A DNA stretch of 64,000 nt, from positions 1,426,001 to 1,490,000 of the forward strand of contig NZ_CP025979.1 in the NCBI RefSeq assembly GCF_002900365.1, read 5' to 3'. Origin of the DNA: Escherichia marmotae (GTDB lineage Bacteria; Pseudomonadota; Gammaproteobacteria; Enterobacterales; Enterobacteriaceae). How positions within the stretch are numbered: position 1 is the first letter of the stretch; the number at the start of each line of letters is the position of its first letter. The translations under genes were made by a program, and so were the position numbers. Below are positions 45,990-55,475 of this stretch, piece after piece. The notes below the pieces were generated by a model. The model made no database searches and was not told where the DNA came from. It worked only from the letters and a program-made list of their open reading frames with translations.

Positions 45990-47342
45990 CTATACTTCTG
46001 GCAGGCCCAGTCTGGAGAACAGCTTATTGGGGAGTGCTGTATTCAGTGCCGGACTACAGCTTATCCGCCACTCTTTATGGCAGCTTCCTGCTGTTTGCGC
46101 CGCAAGGTCCTTGCTTACGCCTCGACTGCGCAACTCCCTGAAGCGGTTGCGGCCCGTTTTCCACTGTTTCCAGAGTATGCTTCGCAGCCTGCGCCTTATC
46201 CATCCGTTCAGCTCTCGCATCAGCGATGGCCTCTGGTTCAGCCCGTAGTAACTTTTCCAGCCCGTCAGATATCGTCTTAGCGGCTGAGTTAGCTGTTCAA
46301 GGCTTCTCCCTGTGTTGCGTCCGGTCAGTGCTCTTATCCGCATTTTGAACCGTTTTATCGACTCCGGCGATACCACGCACCATACCTTCCGCCCCCTTAT
46401 GAAGCTGTATCCAAGGAACTTGCGCGTTTCAGGGCGTGCTACAGCACTCTTCTTCGCGTTGACCTTCAGCTTCAGTTTATGGCTCAGCCAGTGCGTCAAC
46501 CCCGCCATGATCCGGTTGCCTGCCCGTTCGCTTTTCACGTAGACATTACAGTCGTCTGCGTACCGCACGAACTTCAGACCACGTTTCTCCAGTTCCTTGT
46601 CGAGGTCGTCAAGCAGCAGGTTCGATAGCAGCGGCGACAGTGGGCCGCCCTGCGGCGTTCCTTCTGTCACCGGCCTTACCAGACCTGCGTCCATCACCCC
46701 TGCATTCAGGAACCTGCGGATAAGTGACAACACCCGTTTATCCGATACTCGTTTCTCTATCCGGCTCATCAGCACATCGTGATTTACCCGGTCGAAGAAC
46801 TTCTCCAGATCGAGGTCGACCACCCAGTGATACCCGGCCCCGATATGTTCCCGGGCTTGTATCACTGCCTGGTGGGCCGAACGACCGGGACGGAACCCGT
46901 AGCTGTTGTCGCTGAACGAGCTATCCCACTGTGCCTGCAATACCTGCATCATCGCCTGCTGGATGAAGCGATCCACCACCGTCGGGATGCCCAGCAGACG
47001 TTCGCCGCCGCCGGGCTTCGGTATGGACACTCTTCTCACAGGAGATGGGCGGTATCTGCCGGACAGCAGTTGCGCTTTCAGCTCTGGCCAGTGGTGCCTC
47101 AGGTAGTCCGGCAGTTCGCTTACGCGCATACCATCGACTCCCGCTGCACCTTTGTTGGCTTTAACTCTTTTCAGGGCTTGCCTGAGATTGACTGGTTCAC
47201 AAATGGCTTCCATCAGCCACACTGTTGACGACGGACTTTCTCTGTTCGTCGGTGCCTGCACGGTTTCAGCCCCCGGAAGGGCGGCGTTCGGGGCTTCACC
47301 CCGTTCCCCGGCCTCAGGGTCGCGATGCGTTTTCTGCTGCAT
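45990..47342 (-). CDS. Group II intron reverse transcriptase/maturase
   Basis: This 450-aa intron-encoded protein has the RT blocks in order: SIPKPGGGERLLGIPTVVDR (~106-125), YGFRPGRSAHQAV (148-160), VVDLDLEKFFD, TPQGGPLSPLLSN (229-241), the catalytic YADD at 261-264, and the group-II-specific block ETRKFLGYSF. A maturase (X) domain follows with WKSYYGLN. No endonuclease domain is present, fitting class C. It would help splice its intron RNA and reverse-transcribe it into new DNA targets. All motifs are intact, so it may be active. Codon use is G+C-rich compared with the bcs-like island. Confidence 0.95.
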   Translation of the reverse strand: MQQKTHRDPEAGERGEAPNAALPGAETVQAPTNRESPSSTVWLMEAICEPVNLRQALKRVKANKGAAGVDGMRVSELPDYLRHHWPELKAQLLSGRYRPSPVRRVSIPKPGGGERLLGIPTVVDRFIQQAMMQVLQAQWDSSFSDNSYGFRPGRSAHQAVIQAREHIGAGYHWVVDLDLEKFFDRVNHDVLMSRIEKRVSDKRVLSLIRRFLNAGVMDAGLVRPVTEGTPQGGPLSPLLSNLLLDDLDKELEKRGLKFVRYADDCNVYVKSERAGNRIMAGLTHWLSHKLKLKVNAKKSAVARPETRKFLGYSFIRGRKVWCVVSPESIKRFKMRIRALTGRNTGRSLEQLTQPLRRYLTGWKSYYGLNQRPSLMRELNGWIRRRLRSILWKQWKTGRNRFRELRSRGVSKDLAAQTAGSCHKEWRISCSPALNTALPNKLFSRLGLPEV

Positions 47343-47757
47343 GACCGTTCAGAACCTCCGTTGATACTCGTCACTCATTACCGTTCGGGCCTTCGGGTGT
47401 CATGCCCTACTATGCCCTCTGCTGACTCCTGTCCGCCGGTCAGCGCCCCTTACGGTACGCTCAGTTCTGGATACAGAACGACGGACAGGCCTCCCGGGGT
47501 AAGTTCAGCCGCCTTCACCACACACCTGTCCGATTTACCACCCCGGTTCTTGATGGTTATGGCCTTCGCAATTCTTTGCTTGCTCCGCCAACCGGGTAGG
47601 CCTCGTATCGGATTTCTGTTCGTCAGGTCATGGATTTGCTTCACGCTTCCTTCAGACCCCGCCTCACGACGACGCCCTTGCGCTTCGCTAGTCCTTCGCC
47701 ACCATCAGGCTGGACAGGGGACTTTCACCCCCGAGCTGCTGAACATGCCCGGCACAC

Positions 47758-47788
47758 AAAGAGAACCGGGGCCGAAACCCCGGTTATA
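47758..47788 (-). terminator. dmsC terminator hairpin, group IIC intron target
   Basis: AACCGGGG (47764-47771) and CCCCGGTT (47778-47785) form a perfect 8-base stem around a 6-base loop, 9 bases past the dmsC stop. Only CTCTTT of the T-tract remains before the intron begins. The stem also reads as a terminator from the ycaC side, so it may originally have been shared. Confidence 0.88.
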
Positions 47789-47793
47789 ACGCT

Positions 47794-48657
47794 TTAGCTG
47801 GCAACAGCCATACCCACGGTCATATGCAAACCGTAGAATACGCCGCGACCGATTAATTCCCCTGCAAGAAGCAGGATGAATGACACGGAAAGCAGCGGCA
47901 CCGCAGGCTGAAAACCTTTTAACTGCGGAGCAATCCACAAGCACAGTGCCACAGCGATAAGCACAATCCGCCAGGCCATCAGTGCACCGTAATCCGGCAC
48001 CAGCGCCGCAGCCTGTTGTACAGAAGAGTGAATCGTAGCGAGTTCAGCCCCCTGCATTACAGACATTACACCGCTCACCACCAACGCCAGCACTGAAATT
48101 GCCGGAAGTAAACGCATCACCCAGCCATTAACCCCCGCCAGACGCAGTAACAGATATCCCAGCAGCGGGCCACCCATAAACATGGTCAGGAAGAAGCCCA
48201 TCGGTGTCCAGATGCTGTACCAGGTCGGTACGGTATCGATGCTGTTATACACACGTACCATCATCCAGACAAATACCACACCGAGAACCATCGTCACCAC
48301 CAGCCACAGCGCGCGTAATACCGGTGACAGCTTTTTCAGCATTGCCAGCAACCAGCCGATGCCACCAACGGCAAAAAAGATCGAACCGCTGGCGATTTCG
48401 TTACTCAACGCCGAAGCGCCAACCCGATTGAGTGAGTTAAAGGCGCGCATCGGTGAACCAAGGTGAAGCATTGAGGCAATAAAGCCAATGCCCATCAGTA
48501 CCCACAAGCCAAACATACAGGCAATAACCCGCTGTTGGGTATCGGCCCGAAGTTCACCTTTCAACAAGGCAAATGCCAGAACGATAAAACCGCCCACTAC
48601 ACACTGCCCGAAGACCGTGAAGATCATCAACGGCCATTCATGCCATCCACTTCCCAT
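47794..48657 (-). CDS. dmsC: DmsC, DMSO reductase membrane anchor
   Basis: DmsC (287 aa) is the polytopic inner-membrane subunit of DMSO reductase. It oxidises menaquinol and passes electrons to DmsB. Eight membrane segments are predicted. It lies two bases after dmsB. The intron inserted beyond its terminator does not touch the coding sequence. Confidence 0.96.
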   Translation of the reverse strand: MGSGWHEWPLMIFTVFGQCVVGGFIVLAFALLKGELRADTQQRVIACMFGLWVLMGIGFIASMLHLGSPMRAFNSLNRVGASALSNEIASGSIFFAVGGIGWLLAMLKKLSPVLRALWLVVTMVLGVVFVWMMVRVYNSIDTVPTWYSIWTPMGFFLTMFMGGPLLGYLLLRLAGVNGWVMRLLPAISVLALVVSGVMSVMQGAELATIHSSVQQAAALVPDYGALMAWRIVLIAVALCLWIAPQLKGFQPAVPLLSVSFILLLAGELIGRGVFYGLHMTVGMAVAS

Positions 48658-48658
48658 C

Positions 48659-49276
48659 TCACACCTCCTTCGGATTTGCCAGGTAGCCAGTGGTATCCCC
48701 GGTTGGGCGGCTGTTGGCGTTAGGTTTGATCACAATATTTGGTTTGGTAAAGTGCGCTCTTGGCAACGGCGCAACGGCGGCCAGATCGCCATGTTTTTTA
48801 CGCAACTCGTCGATAGGGCCGAAATCCAGCGCCCGCAGCGGGCAAGACTCGACACAGATCGGTTTTTTACCTTCCGCGACACGATCATAACAACCATCAC
48901 ATTTGGTCATATGTCCTTTGGTTTCGTTGTACTGTGGCGCACCATACGGGCAAGCCATATGGCAGTAACGACAGCCAATACACACATCTTCATCGACAAC
49001 GACAAAACCATCTTCACGTTTATGCATCGCGCCGCTCGGGCAGACTTTGGTACACGCCGGATCTTCGCAGTGATTACATGAAATCGAGAGATAGTAGGCA
49101 AATACGTTCTGATGCCAGACGCCGTTATCTTCCTGCCAGTCGCCGCCCGCATATTCATAAATTCGGCGGAAGCTGACTTCTGGTGTCAAATCTTTGTAGT
49201 CTTTACAAGCCAGTTCGCAGGTTTTGCAACCGGTGCAACGACTGGAATCAATAAAAAATCCATACTGGGTTGTCAT
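48659..49276 (-). CDS. dmsB: DmsB, DMSO reductase iron-sulfur subunit
   Basis: DmsB (205 aa) carries four [4Fe-4S] clusters that relay electrons from DmsC to the DmsA molybdenum site. Four Cys groups are visible: CTGCKTCELAC near residue 14, CNHCEDPACTKVCP near 67, CIGCRYCHMACP near 99, and CDGC...CVESCP near 126-145. It lies between dmsA (10-base gap) and dmsC. The gene is intact. Confidence 0.97.
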   Translation of the reverse strand: MTTQYGFFIDSSRCTGCKTCELACKDYKDLTPEVSFRRIYEYAGGDWQEDNGVWHQNVFAYYLSISCNHCEDPACTKVCPSGAMHKREDGFVVVDEDVCIGCRYCHMACPYGAPQYNETKGHMTKCDGCYDRVAEGKKPICVESCPLRALDFGPIDELRKKHGDLAAVAPLPRAHFTKPNIVIKPNANSRPTGDTTGYLANPKEV

Positions 49277-49286
49277 CGGTTACTCC

Positions 49287-51731
49287 TTACACCTTTTCAA
49301 CCTGAACGAGGTTTGTATGTGACGGATTCCCCTTGGCGAGAGGAGATGGGCGTTGAGTGGTCAGTACGTTGATACAACCGCCCTGATCAACACGTTTCGC
49401 ATCGGGGTCATACCAAGCACCTTCACCCAATGCGACCACGCCCGGCATCATTCGTGGCGTTACTTTCGCCTCAATATGAACCTCACCGCGATCGTTAAAG
49501 ATCCGCACCTTATCGCCATTGTTGATACCGCGTTTTTGCGCATCAATTGGGTTGATCCACATTTCCTGGCGACAAGCCGCTTTCAGCACATCAACGTTAC
49601 CGTAGGTGGAGTGCACACGAGATTTGTAGTGGAAACCTGTAAGTTGCAGCGGATACTGTTTATTCAGCGGATCCTGATAACTTTCAAAGCCCGGCGTGTA
49701 GATCGGCAGTGGATCGATCACATCGCCTTCTGGCAATTCCCAGGTAGCTGCAATATCAGCCAGTGCCTGTGAATAGATCTCAATTTTGCCCGATGGCGTG
49801 GTCAATGGATTTGCCTGCGGATCTTCCCGGAAGGCTTTATAAGCAACGTGATGCCCTTGTGGATCACGCTTTTTAAAGATCCCCTGCTTACGAAACTCTT
49901 CAAAGGTCGGCAATTCAGGAATCGCTTCTCGCGACTGGGCATACAGGTGGCGCATCCACTCTTCCTGGGTACGCCCTTCAGTAAACTGTTGCTCGACGCC
50001 AAGGCGTTTTGCCAGTTCGCTGGTCATCTCATAGATGGTCTTACATTCAAAGCGCGGTTTAATCACCTGGTCATTGAAAATTACGTAGGACATATTTCCG
50101 CAGGAAGCATCCAGCGCAAAGTCCATCTGCTCAGAGGCGGTGCAATCCGGCAACAGGATGTCAGCATATTTTGCTGATGAGGTCATGTGGCAGTCGATAA
50201 CTACAATCAATTCGCACTTCTTATCATCCTGAAGGATTTCATGGGTGCGGTTGATTTCCGAGTGCTGGTTAATCAGGCAGTTACCGGCATAGTTCCAGAT
50301 CATCTTAATCGGAACATCCAGCTTATCTTTACCGCGCACACCATCACGCAGCGCTGTCATTTCCGGGCCGCGTTCAATCGCATCGGTCCACATAAACATG
50401 GAAATGCTGGTTTGGATCGGGTTTTCGAGGGTCGGCATACGGACAAACGGTAAGCTGTATGAGCCTTCGCGCGCCCCGGTGTTGCCACCGTTAATACCGA
50501 CGTTACCGGTGAGGATCGCCAGCATTGAGATAGCACGAGTGGCGATTTCACCGTTAGCATGGCGTTGTGGTCCCCAACCCTGGCTGATAAACGCCGGTTT
50601 AGTGCTGCCAATTTCCCGCGCCAGTTTGATGATTTTGTCCGCCGGAATACCCGTAATTTGCGAAGCCCATTCCGGCGTTTTAGCAACGCCGTCCGGCCCT
50701 TCACCCAGAATGTAGGCTTTATAGTGACCGTTTTTCGGCGCACTGGCAGGCAACGTTTTTTCGTCGTAACCGACACAATATTTATCGAGAAACTCTTGAT
50801 CAACCAGGTTTTCAGTGATCATGACATATGCCAGACCATTAACCAGTGCGGCATCTGTTCCCGGACGGATCGGGATCCATTCATCTTCGCGCCCGGCACC
50901 GGTGTCTGTATAGCGCGGATCGATAATGATCATGCGAGCATTTGATTTCTGACGCGCCTGTTCGAGGTAATAAGTCACCCCGCCGCCGCTCATTCGCGTT
51001 TCGCCCGGGTTATTACCAAACAGTACCACCAGCTTACTGTTTTCAATATCTGACGGGCTGTTGCCATCAGCCCAGCCGCCGTAGGTATAGTTCAGACCTT
51101 CCGCAATTTGCGCGGAGGAGTAGTCACCATAATGGTTCAGGTAACCGCCACAGCAGTTCATTAAACGCGCCACCAGGGTATTTCCCGGTGGCCAGGAGCG
51201 GGTCATGGTGCCGCCCAGCGTACCTGTACCATAGTTCAGATAGATGGATTCGTTGCCATATTCTTTAATCAGACGCTGCATATTAGTAGCGATAATGTCG
51301 TAGGCTTCTTCCCAGCTAATGCGCTCAAATTTGCCTTCACCACGCGCCCCTACCCGTTTCATCGGATATTTCAGACGATCAGGATTATAAACGCGACGAC
51401 GCATGGAACGCCCACGCAGACAGGCGCGCACCTGATGCAGGCCGTCGTAATTGTCATCACCGGTATTATCCGTTTCGACGTATTTGATCTCACCGTCCAC
51501 GACATGCATACGTAGCGGGCAGCGGCTGCCACAGTTAACTGTACAGGCGCTCCAGACAACCTTCTCGTCAGAATTTGCCACAATGGCGTTATCGACAGCG
51601 TGCGCTATTCGACTAAAAGGTAATGTTAATGCGCTGCTGGCCATCGCCAGGCCGCCGATCGCTGTCGTTTTTACCAAACCACGGCGACTCACCTCAGCAG
51701 CCAATACCGCATCAGGGATTTTCGTTTTCAT
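49287..51731 (-). CDS. dmsA: DmsA, DMSO reductase catalytic subunit
   Basis: DmsA (814 aa) is the molybdopterin-guanine-dinucleotide catalytic subunit that reduces DMSO, TMAO and related oxides during anaerobic respiration. The Tat signal SRRGLVKTTAIGG begins near residue 15 and cleavage follows RIAHA. The N-terminal Fe-S cluster ligands lie in CTVNCGSRCP and the later CLRG. The C-terminal molydopterin-binding domain is complete. It is first in dmsABC, with an FNR site upstream. The N-terminal mature region (VDNAIVANSDEK) differs slightly from K-12. Confidence 0.97.
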   Translation of the reverse strand: MKTKIPDAVLAAEVSRRGLVKTTAIGGLAMASSALTLPFSRIAHAVDNAIVANSDEKVVWSACTVNCGSRCPLRMHVVDGEIKYVETDNTGDDNYDGLHQVRACLRGRSMRRRVYNPDRLKYPMKRVGARGEGKFERISWEEAYDIIATNMQRLIKEYGNESIYLNYGTGTLGGTMTRSWPPGNTLVARLMNCCGGYLNHYGDYSSAQIAEGLNYTYGGWADGNSPSDIENSKLVVLFGNNPGETRMSGGGVTYYLEQARQKSNARMIIIDPRYTDTGAGREDEWIPIRPGTDAALVNGLAYVMITENLVDQEFLDKYCVGYDEKTLPASAPKNGHYKAYILGEGPDGVAKTPEWASQITGIPADKIIKLAREIGSTKPAFISQGWGPQRHANGEIATRAISMLAILTGNVGINGGNTGAREGSYSLPFVRMPTLENPIQTSISMFMWTDAIERGPEMTALRDGVRGKDKLDVPIKMIWNYAGNCLINQHSEINRTHEILQDDKKCELIVVIDCHMTSSAKYADILLPDCTASEQMDFALDASCGNMSYVIFNDQVIKPRFECKTIYEMTSELAKRLGVEQQFTEGRTQEEWMRHLYAQSREAIPELPTFEEFRKQGIFKKRDPQGHHVAYKAFREDPQANPLTTPSGKIEIYSQALADIAATWELPEGDVIDPLPIYTPGFESYQDPLNKQYPLQLTGFHYKSRVHSTYGNVDVLKAACRQEMWINPIDAQKRGINNGDKVRIFNDRGEVHIEAKVTPRMMPGVVALGEGAWYDPDAKRVDQGGCINVLTTQRPSPLAKGNPSHTNLVQVEKV

Positions 51732-51901
51732 AATGGCTCACTCAAGCTTGCTTACGATTGATTCCAGTAACAAACCGTATTGTGTAATTATTTTTATAGC
51801 GGTGCGCTATATAGGCTTGTATACATCGAATGATTTGAAAATCAACGAGATAGATAGATTTTCACTCGAAAGTAGTATTACGCGTAAGTGAAATGTAATT
51901 A

Positions 51902-51915
51902 TTGTTTGGTATCAA
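51902..51915 (-). promoter_or_regulatory. FNR site of the dmsA promoter
   Basis: On the minus strand TTGATACCAAACAA, close to the known dmsA FNR site in E. coli (one base different as I recall it). The centre at 51908/51909 would place a class II start near 51867, about 135 bases before the dmsA ATG. Confidence 0.8.
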
Positions 51916-51923
51916 AAGGAGAC

Positions 51924-51949
51924 AAAAAAAGCGCCCGCAGGCGCTTTTT
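51924..51949 (-). terminator. Intrinsic terminator after serS
   Basis: A-run, GCGCC, CGCA loop, GGCGC, T-run; usable on both strands. It lies about 20 bases past the serS stop and adjoins the dmsA FNR site. Confidence 0.9.
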
Positions 51950-51969
51950 AGATTCGGCATATTTAGATA

Positions 51970-53262
51970 TTAGCCAATATATTCCAGTCCGTTCATGTAC
52001 GGACGCAGAACTTCTGGTACTTCAATACGGCCATCAGCCTGCTGATAGTTTTCCATTACCGCAACCAACGTACGACCAACAGCCAGACCAGAACCGTTCA
52101 GGGTATGAACCAGACGGGTTTTCTTGTCTGACTTGCTGCGGCAACGTGCCTGCATACGACGTGCCTGGAAATCCCAGACGTTAGAGCAGGAAGAGATCTC
52201 GCGGTAGGTGTTCTGTGCCGGGATCCATACTTCCAGGTCGTAAGTTTTGCAAGCGCCAAAGCCCATGTCGCCAGTGCAAAGAATGATTTTACGGTACGGC
52301 AGACCCAGCAGTTGCAGGACTTTTTCTGCATGACCGGTCATCTCTTCCAGTGCCGCCATAGAGTCTTCCGGACGCACGATCTGAACCATTTCAACTTTGT
52401 CGAACTGGTGCATACGGATCAGGCCGCGAGTGTCACGACCATAAGAACCAGCTTCAGAACGGAAGCACGGTGTATGGGCGGTCATCTTAATTGGCAGATC
52501 ATCTTCATCGATGATTTCACCGCGCACCAGGTTGGTCAGCGGAACTTCCGCCGTCGGGATCAGCGCGTAGTTACTGGTGTCAGCTTCTTCTTCCAGCGGA
52601 CGAGTATGGAACAGGTCACCAGCAAATTTCGGCAACTGACCAGTACCGTACAGCGTGTCCTGGTTAACCAGATACGGGACATAGTTTTCGCTATAGCCAT
52701 GCTGCTCGGTGTGCAGATCCAGCATAAACTGCGACAGCGCACGGTGCATGCGAGCGATTTGCCCTTTCATCACCACAAAGCGCGAACCGGTCAGCTTAAC
52801 TGCTGCTGCAAAGTCAAGACCTGAGTGCATTTCACCCAGCGTCACGTGGTCACGAACTTCAAAGTCAAACTCGCGCGGGGTGCCCCAGCGGCTAACTTCA
52901 ACGTTGTCATTTTCGTCTTTACCTACCGGCACTTCATCTGCAGGCAGGTTAGGGATTGTCAGCGCGATATCGCGAATTTCAGCCTGTAAAGCATCCAGCT
53001 CGGCTTTTGCTGCATCCAGCTCTTCGCCCAGTTTGTTCACTTCCAGACGTAAAGGCTCAATATCTTCCCCGCGCGCTTTCGCCTGGCCAATGGATTTCGA
53101 TCGGGAGTTACGCTCCGCTTGCAGGTTTTCCGTTTTGACCTGCAATACTTTACGACGCTCTTCAAGAGCGCCCAGCTTATCTACATCCAGCTTAAAGCCC
53201 CGGCGTGCCAGTTTTTCAGCGACTGCGTCTGGCTCATTACGCAGCAGATTGGGATCGAGCAT
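51970..53262 (-). CDS. serS: Seryl-tRNA synthetase
   Basis: SerS (430 aa) charges tRNA-Ser and tRNA-Sec with serine. An N-terminal long antiparallel coiled coil (about residues 27-100) grips the tRNA. The class II catalytic core carries motif 2 ([24 protein letters not shown]) and motif 3 ([18 protein letters not shown]). It follows rarA by 90 bases with its own promoter likely in that gap. Full length, no changes of note. Confidence 0.98.
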
Positions 53263-53352
53263 GCTTATCCTGTGCTTATCGAATTAAATGGGAGATGTGG
53301 CCACAGCCTGCGACCACAGGGATACAGTAACAACATTACCGCAACGATAACA

Positions 53353-54696
53353 TTAACGGTAGCGTTTTATGGGGCTATTTTGATCCTGTTCAGCCAGCCA
53401 GGCGAGCTTTTCGCCAATCTTGCCTTCAAGGCCTCTGTTGGTCGGGAAATAATAGCGTGTTTGTGCTATTTCCGGCGGGAAGTAAACCTCACCGGCGGCA
53501 TAAGCGTTTGCTTCATCATGAGCGTAACGATATTCCTGCCCGTAGCCCATTTCCTTCATCAGTTTGGTCGGCGCATTGCGCAAGTGAACTGGCACGTCAT
53601 AATCCGGACGTTCGCGAGCATCGGCCAGCGCGGCTTTAAACGCAGTATACACAGCGTTACTTTTTGGTGCGCAAGCCAGATAAACAATCGCCTGGGCAAT
53701 GGCGCGCTCGCCCTCTGCCGGACCCACCCGGGTAAAGCAATCCCAGGCAGCTATTGCCACCTGCATCGCACGCGGATCAGCATTGCCGACATCTTCCGAC
53801 GCTATTGCAAGGCAGCGACGTGCGACATATAACGGATCGCCACCGGCAGTAATAATTCGCGCATACCAGTAAAGCGCCGCATCGGGGGCGCTACCGCGCA
53901 CAGATTTATGCAGCGCGGAAATCAGATCGTAAAAGCGATCGCCTTTGTTATCGAAGCGGGCACTGCGCTCACCGGCGATTTCCGTCAATAATTCTGTCTT
54001 CAGAACACGTTTACCGCTGTTATCGACTTCGGCCATATCCGCCATCATTTCCAGCGTATTTAACGCCCGGCGCGCATCGCCATTCACCAGTTCAGCAATC
54101 GCCCGACGCGTCTCATCTGGCAGAACAATATCTTGCCCACCGTAACCGCGGGTTCTGTCTTCCATCGCCTGAGTCAGTACTTGCTCAATATCCTCTGTGC
54201 TAAGGGATTTCAGCAGATAAACTCGGGCACGGGAAAGCAATGCCGAGTTAAGTTCAAACGACGGGTTTTCAGTCGTCGCGCCAATGAAAGTGATGGTGCC
54301 ATCTTCAATATGCGGTAGAAAAGCATCCTGCTGACTTTTGTTGAAGCGGTGAACTTCATCAACAAACAGAATGGTGCGCCGACCGGCATTGCGGTTCTGC
54401 CGCGCTCGCTCGATTGCCTCGCGAATCTCTTTAACGCCAGAGGTGACGGCTGAAATGCGTTCCACATCAGCATTCGCATAGCGGGCAATGACTTCTGCGA
54501 GGGTCGTTTTACCAGTACCGGGTGGCCCCCAGAGGATCATGGAATGCAAGTGCCCCGCTTCGATAGCACGCGGCAACGGTTTCCCCGCAGCCAGCAAATG
54601 CTGCTGGCCGATATACTGTGCTAAATTTTCTGGCCGCATACGCGCGGCCAGAGGTTGAAAAGTATTATCCGAAAAATCGAGCGACAGATTGCTCAC
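53353..54696 (-). CDS. rarA: RarA, replication-associated recombination ATPase
   Basis: RarA (MgsA, 447 aa) is an AAA+ ATPase of the WRNIP1/Mgs1 family that acts at stalled replication forks and the replisome. Walker A is GPPGTGKTT near residue 56 and Walker B is ILFVDEVHRFNK near residue 108. The C-terminal tetramerisation domain is complete. It lies nine bases after lolA and is likely cotranscribed with it. Confidence 0.97.
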   Translation of the reverse strand: MSNLSLDFSDNTFQPLAARMRPENLAQYIGQQHLLAAGKPLPRAIEAGHLHSMILWGPPGTGKTTLAEVIARYANADVERISAVTSGVKEIREAIERARQNRNAGRRTILFVDEVHRFNKSQQDAFLPHIEDGTITFIGATTENPSFELNSALLSRARVYLLKSLSTEDIEQVLTQAMEDRTRGYGGQDIVLPDETRRAIAELVNGDARRALNTLEMMADMAEVDNSGKRVLKTELLTEIAGERSARFDNKGDRFYDLISALHKSVRGSAPDAALYWYARIITAGGDPLYVARRCLAIASEDVGNADPRAMQVAIAAWDCFTRVGPAEGERAIAQAIVYLACAPKSNAVYTAFKAALADARERPDYDVPVHLRNAPTKLMKEMGYGQEYRYAHDEANAYAAGEVYFPPEIAQTRYYFPTNRGLEGKIGEKLAWLAEQDQNSPIKRYR

Positions 54697-54705
54697 TCAG
54701 GGCCT

Positions 54706-55317
54706 CTACTTACGTTGGTCATCTACCGTTACGCCTTGCGGCGGGGTGAAGGTAAATTTCGCTGCATCCACAGCACCGTTTTGCTGGGATTTCAGTTGAT
54801 AACTACTGCGCTGATCGTCCTGCTCTACCGCACTAAACTGATGGATCGTACCATCGCGCCCCACATTAATGGTGAATTGCTTCAGATTGCCATTGCTGGC
54901 TTTCGGCGTCAGGATAAAGTCATCGCCATTCTGTTTGATGTTGTATTGCTGCCAGTCACTGGACTGGTTACGGGCAATCAGCATAAACGGCGTATTGCCG
55001 GTGGCATCTTTCAGCCAGGTTGCCGTGGCTTGTTCAACAAAGGGATTATAGAACCACAGTGTTTTACCGTCAGAAACCAGAACACTTTCATCCGGCTGAG
55101 TCATATGCCAGTTAAACAGATTAGGGCGTTTCACCCATAAATCCCCCTGACCTTCCTGTACAGCAGCGCCGCTACCGTCAGTGACCTTTTGCGTAAAGCT
55201 GGCATGGAAACTGCTGACTTTATCCAGGCGGCTTTTCAGATCGCTTGCGGCGTCAGCCCAAACGCTGCTCGCCACGAAGCTTGAGAGTAATGCACAGGTG
55301 ATGGCAATTTTTTTCAT
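54706..55317 (-). CDS. lolA: LolA, periplasmic lipoprotein carrier
   Basis: LolA (203 aa with signal peptide) takes outer-membrane lipoproteins from the LolCDE complex and delivers them to LolB. The signal peptide MKKIAITCALLSSFVASSVWA is visible, with mature sequence starting DAASDLKSRL. Two adjacent ATGs exist (55317 and 55320); the first residue of the family is at 55317. It lies between ftsK and rarA. Intact. Confidence 0.96.
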   Translation of the reverse strand: MKKIAITCALLSSFVASSVWADAASDLKSRLDKVSSFHASFTQKVTDGSGAAVQEGQGDLWVKRPNLFNWHMTQPDESVLVSDGKTLWFYNPFVEQATATWLKDATGNTPFMLIARNQSSDWQQYNIKQNGDDFILTPKASNGNLKQFTINVGRDGTIHQFSAVEQDDQRSSYQLKSQQNGAVDAAKFTFTPPQGVTVDDQRK

Positions 55318-55429
55318 CATTGTTCCTCAAATTACGTCACTCCCAAACGGGAGTTCCCTCTACTCTCTATTCCAGGCTAATAATCAGCTTGAGGAAAGAA
55401 GAAAATACTGAATTTTCAGTTGATGGAGT

Positions 55430-55467
55430 GCCGGATGCAACGTTATCACGTCTTATCCGGCCTACGA
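55430..55467. repeat. REP element between ftsK and lolA
   Basis: TGCCGGATGCAACG...CGTCTTATCCGGCCTACGA is a typical enterobacterial REP palindrome (outer GCCGGAT/ATCCGGC pairing). It lies 8 bases beyond the ftsK stop, where it can stabilise mRNA 3' ends. Confidence 0.9.
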
Positions 55468-55475
55468 TTCACCAA

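Larger units (their letters stand above)
45894..47757 (-). mobile_element. Group II intron (class C type) inserted after the dmsC terminator
   Basis: About 1.86 kb on the minus strand. The 5' end is GTGTGCC at 47757-47751. A structured 5' RNA (domains I-III) spans about 415 bases, a maturase ORF lies in domain IV, and domain V and VI hairpins are at 45934-45965 and 45904-45924. The 3' end is about 45894 (ending AT); it could be off by one or two bases. The intron sits six bases after the perfect stem of the dmsC terminator, the insertion preference of group IIC introns. The maturase has no HNH endonuclease domain, as expected for that class. It is oriented with the dms transcript. Confidence 0.88.
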
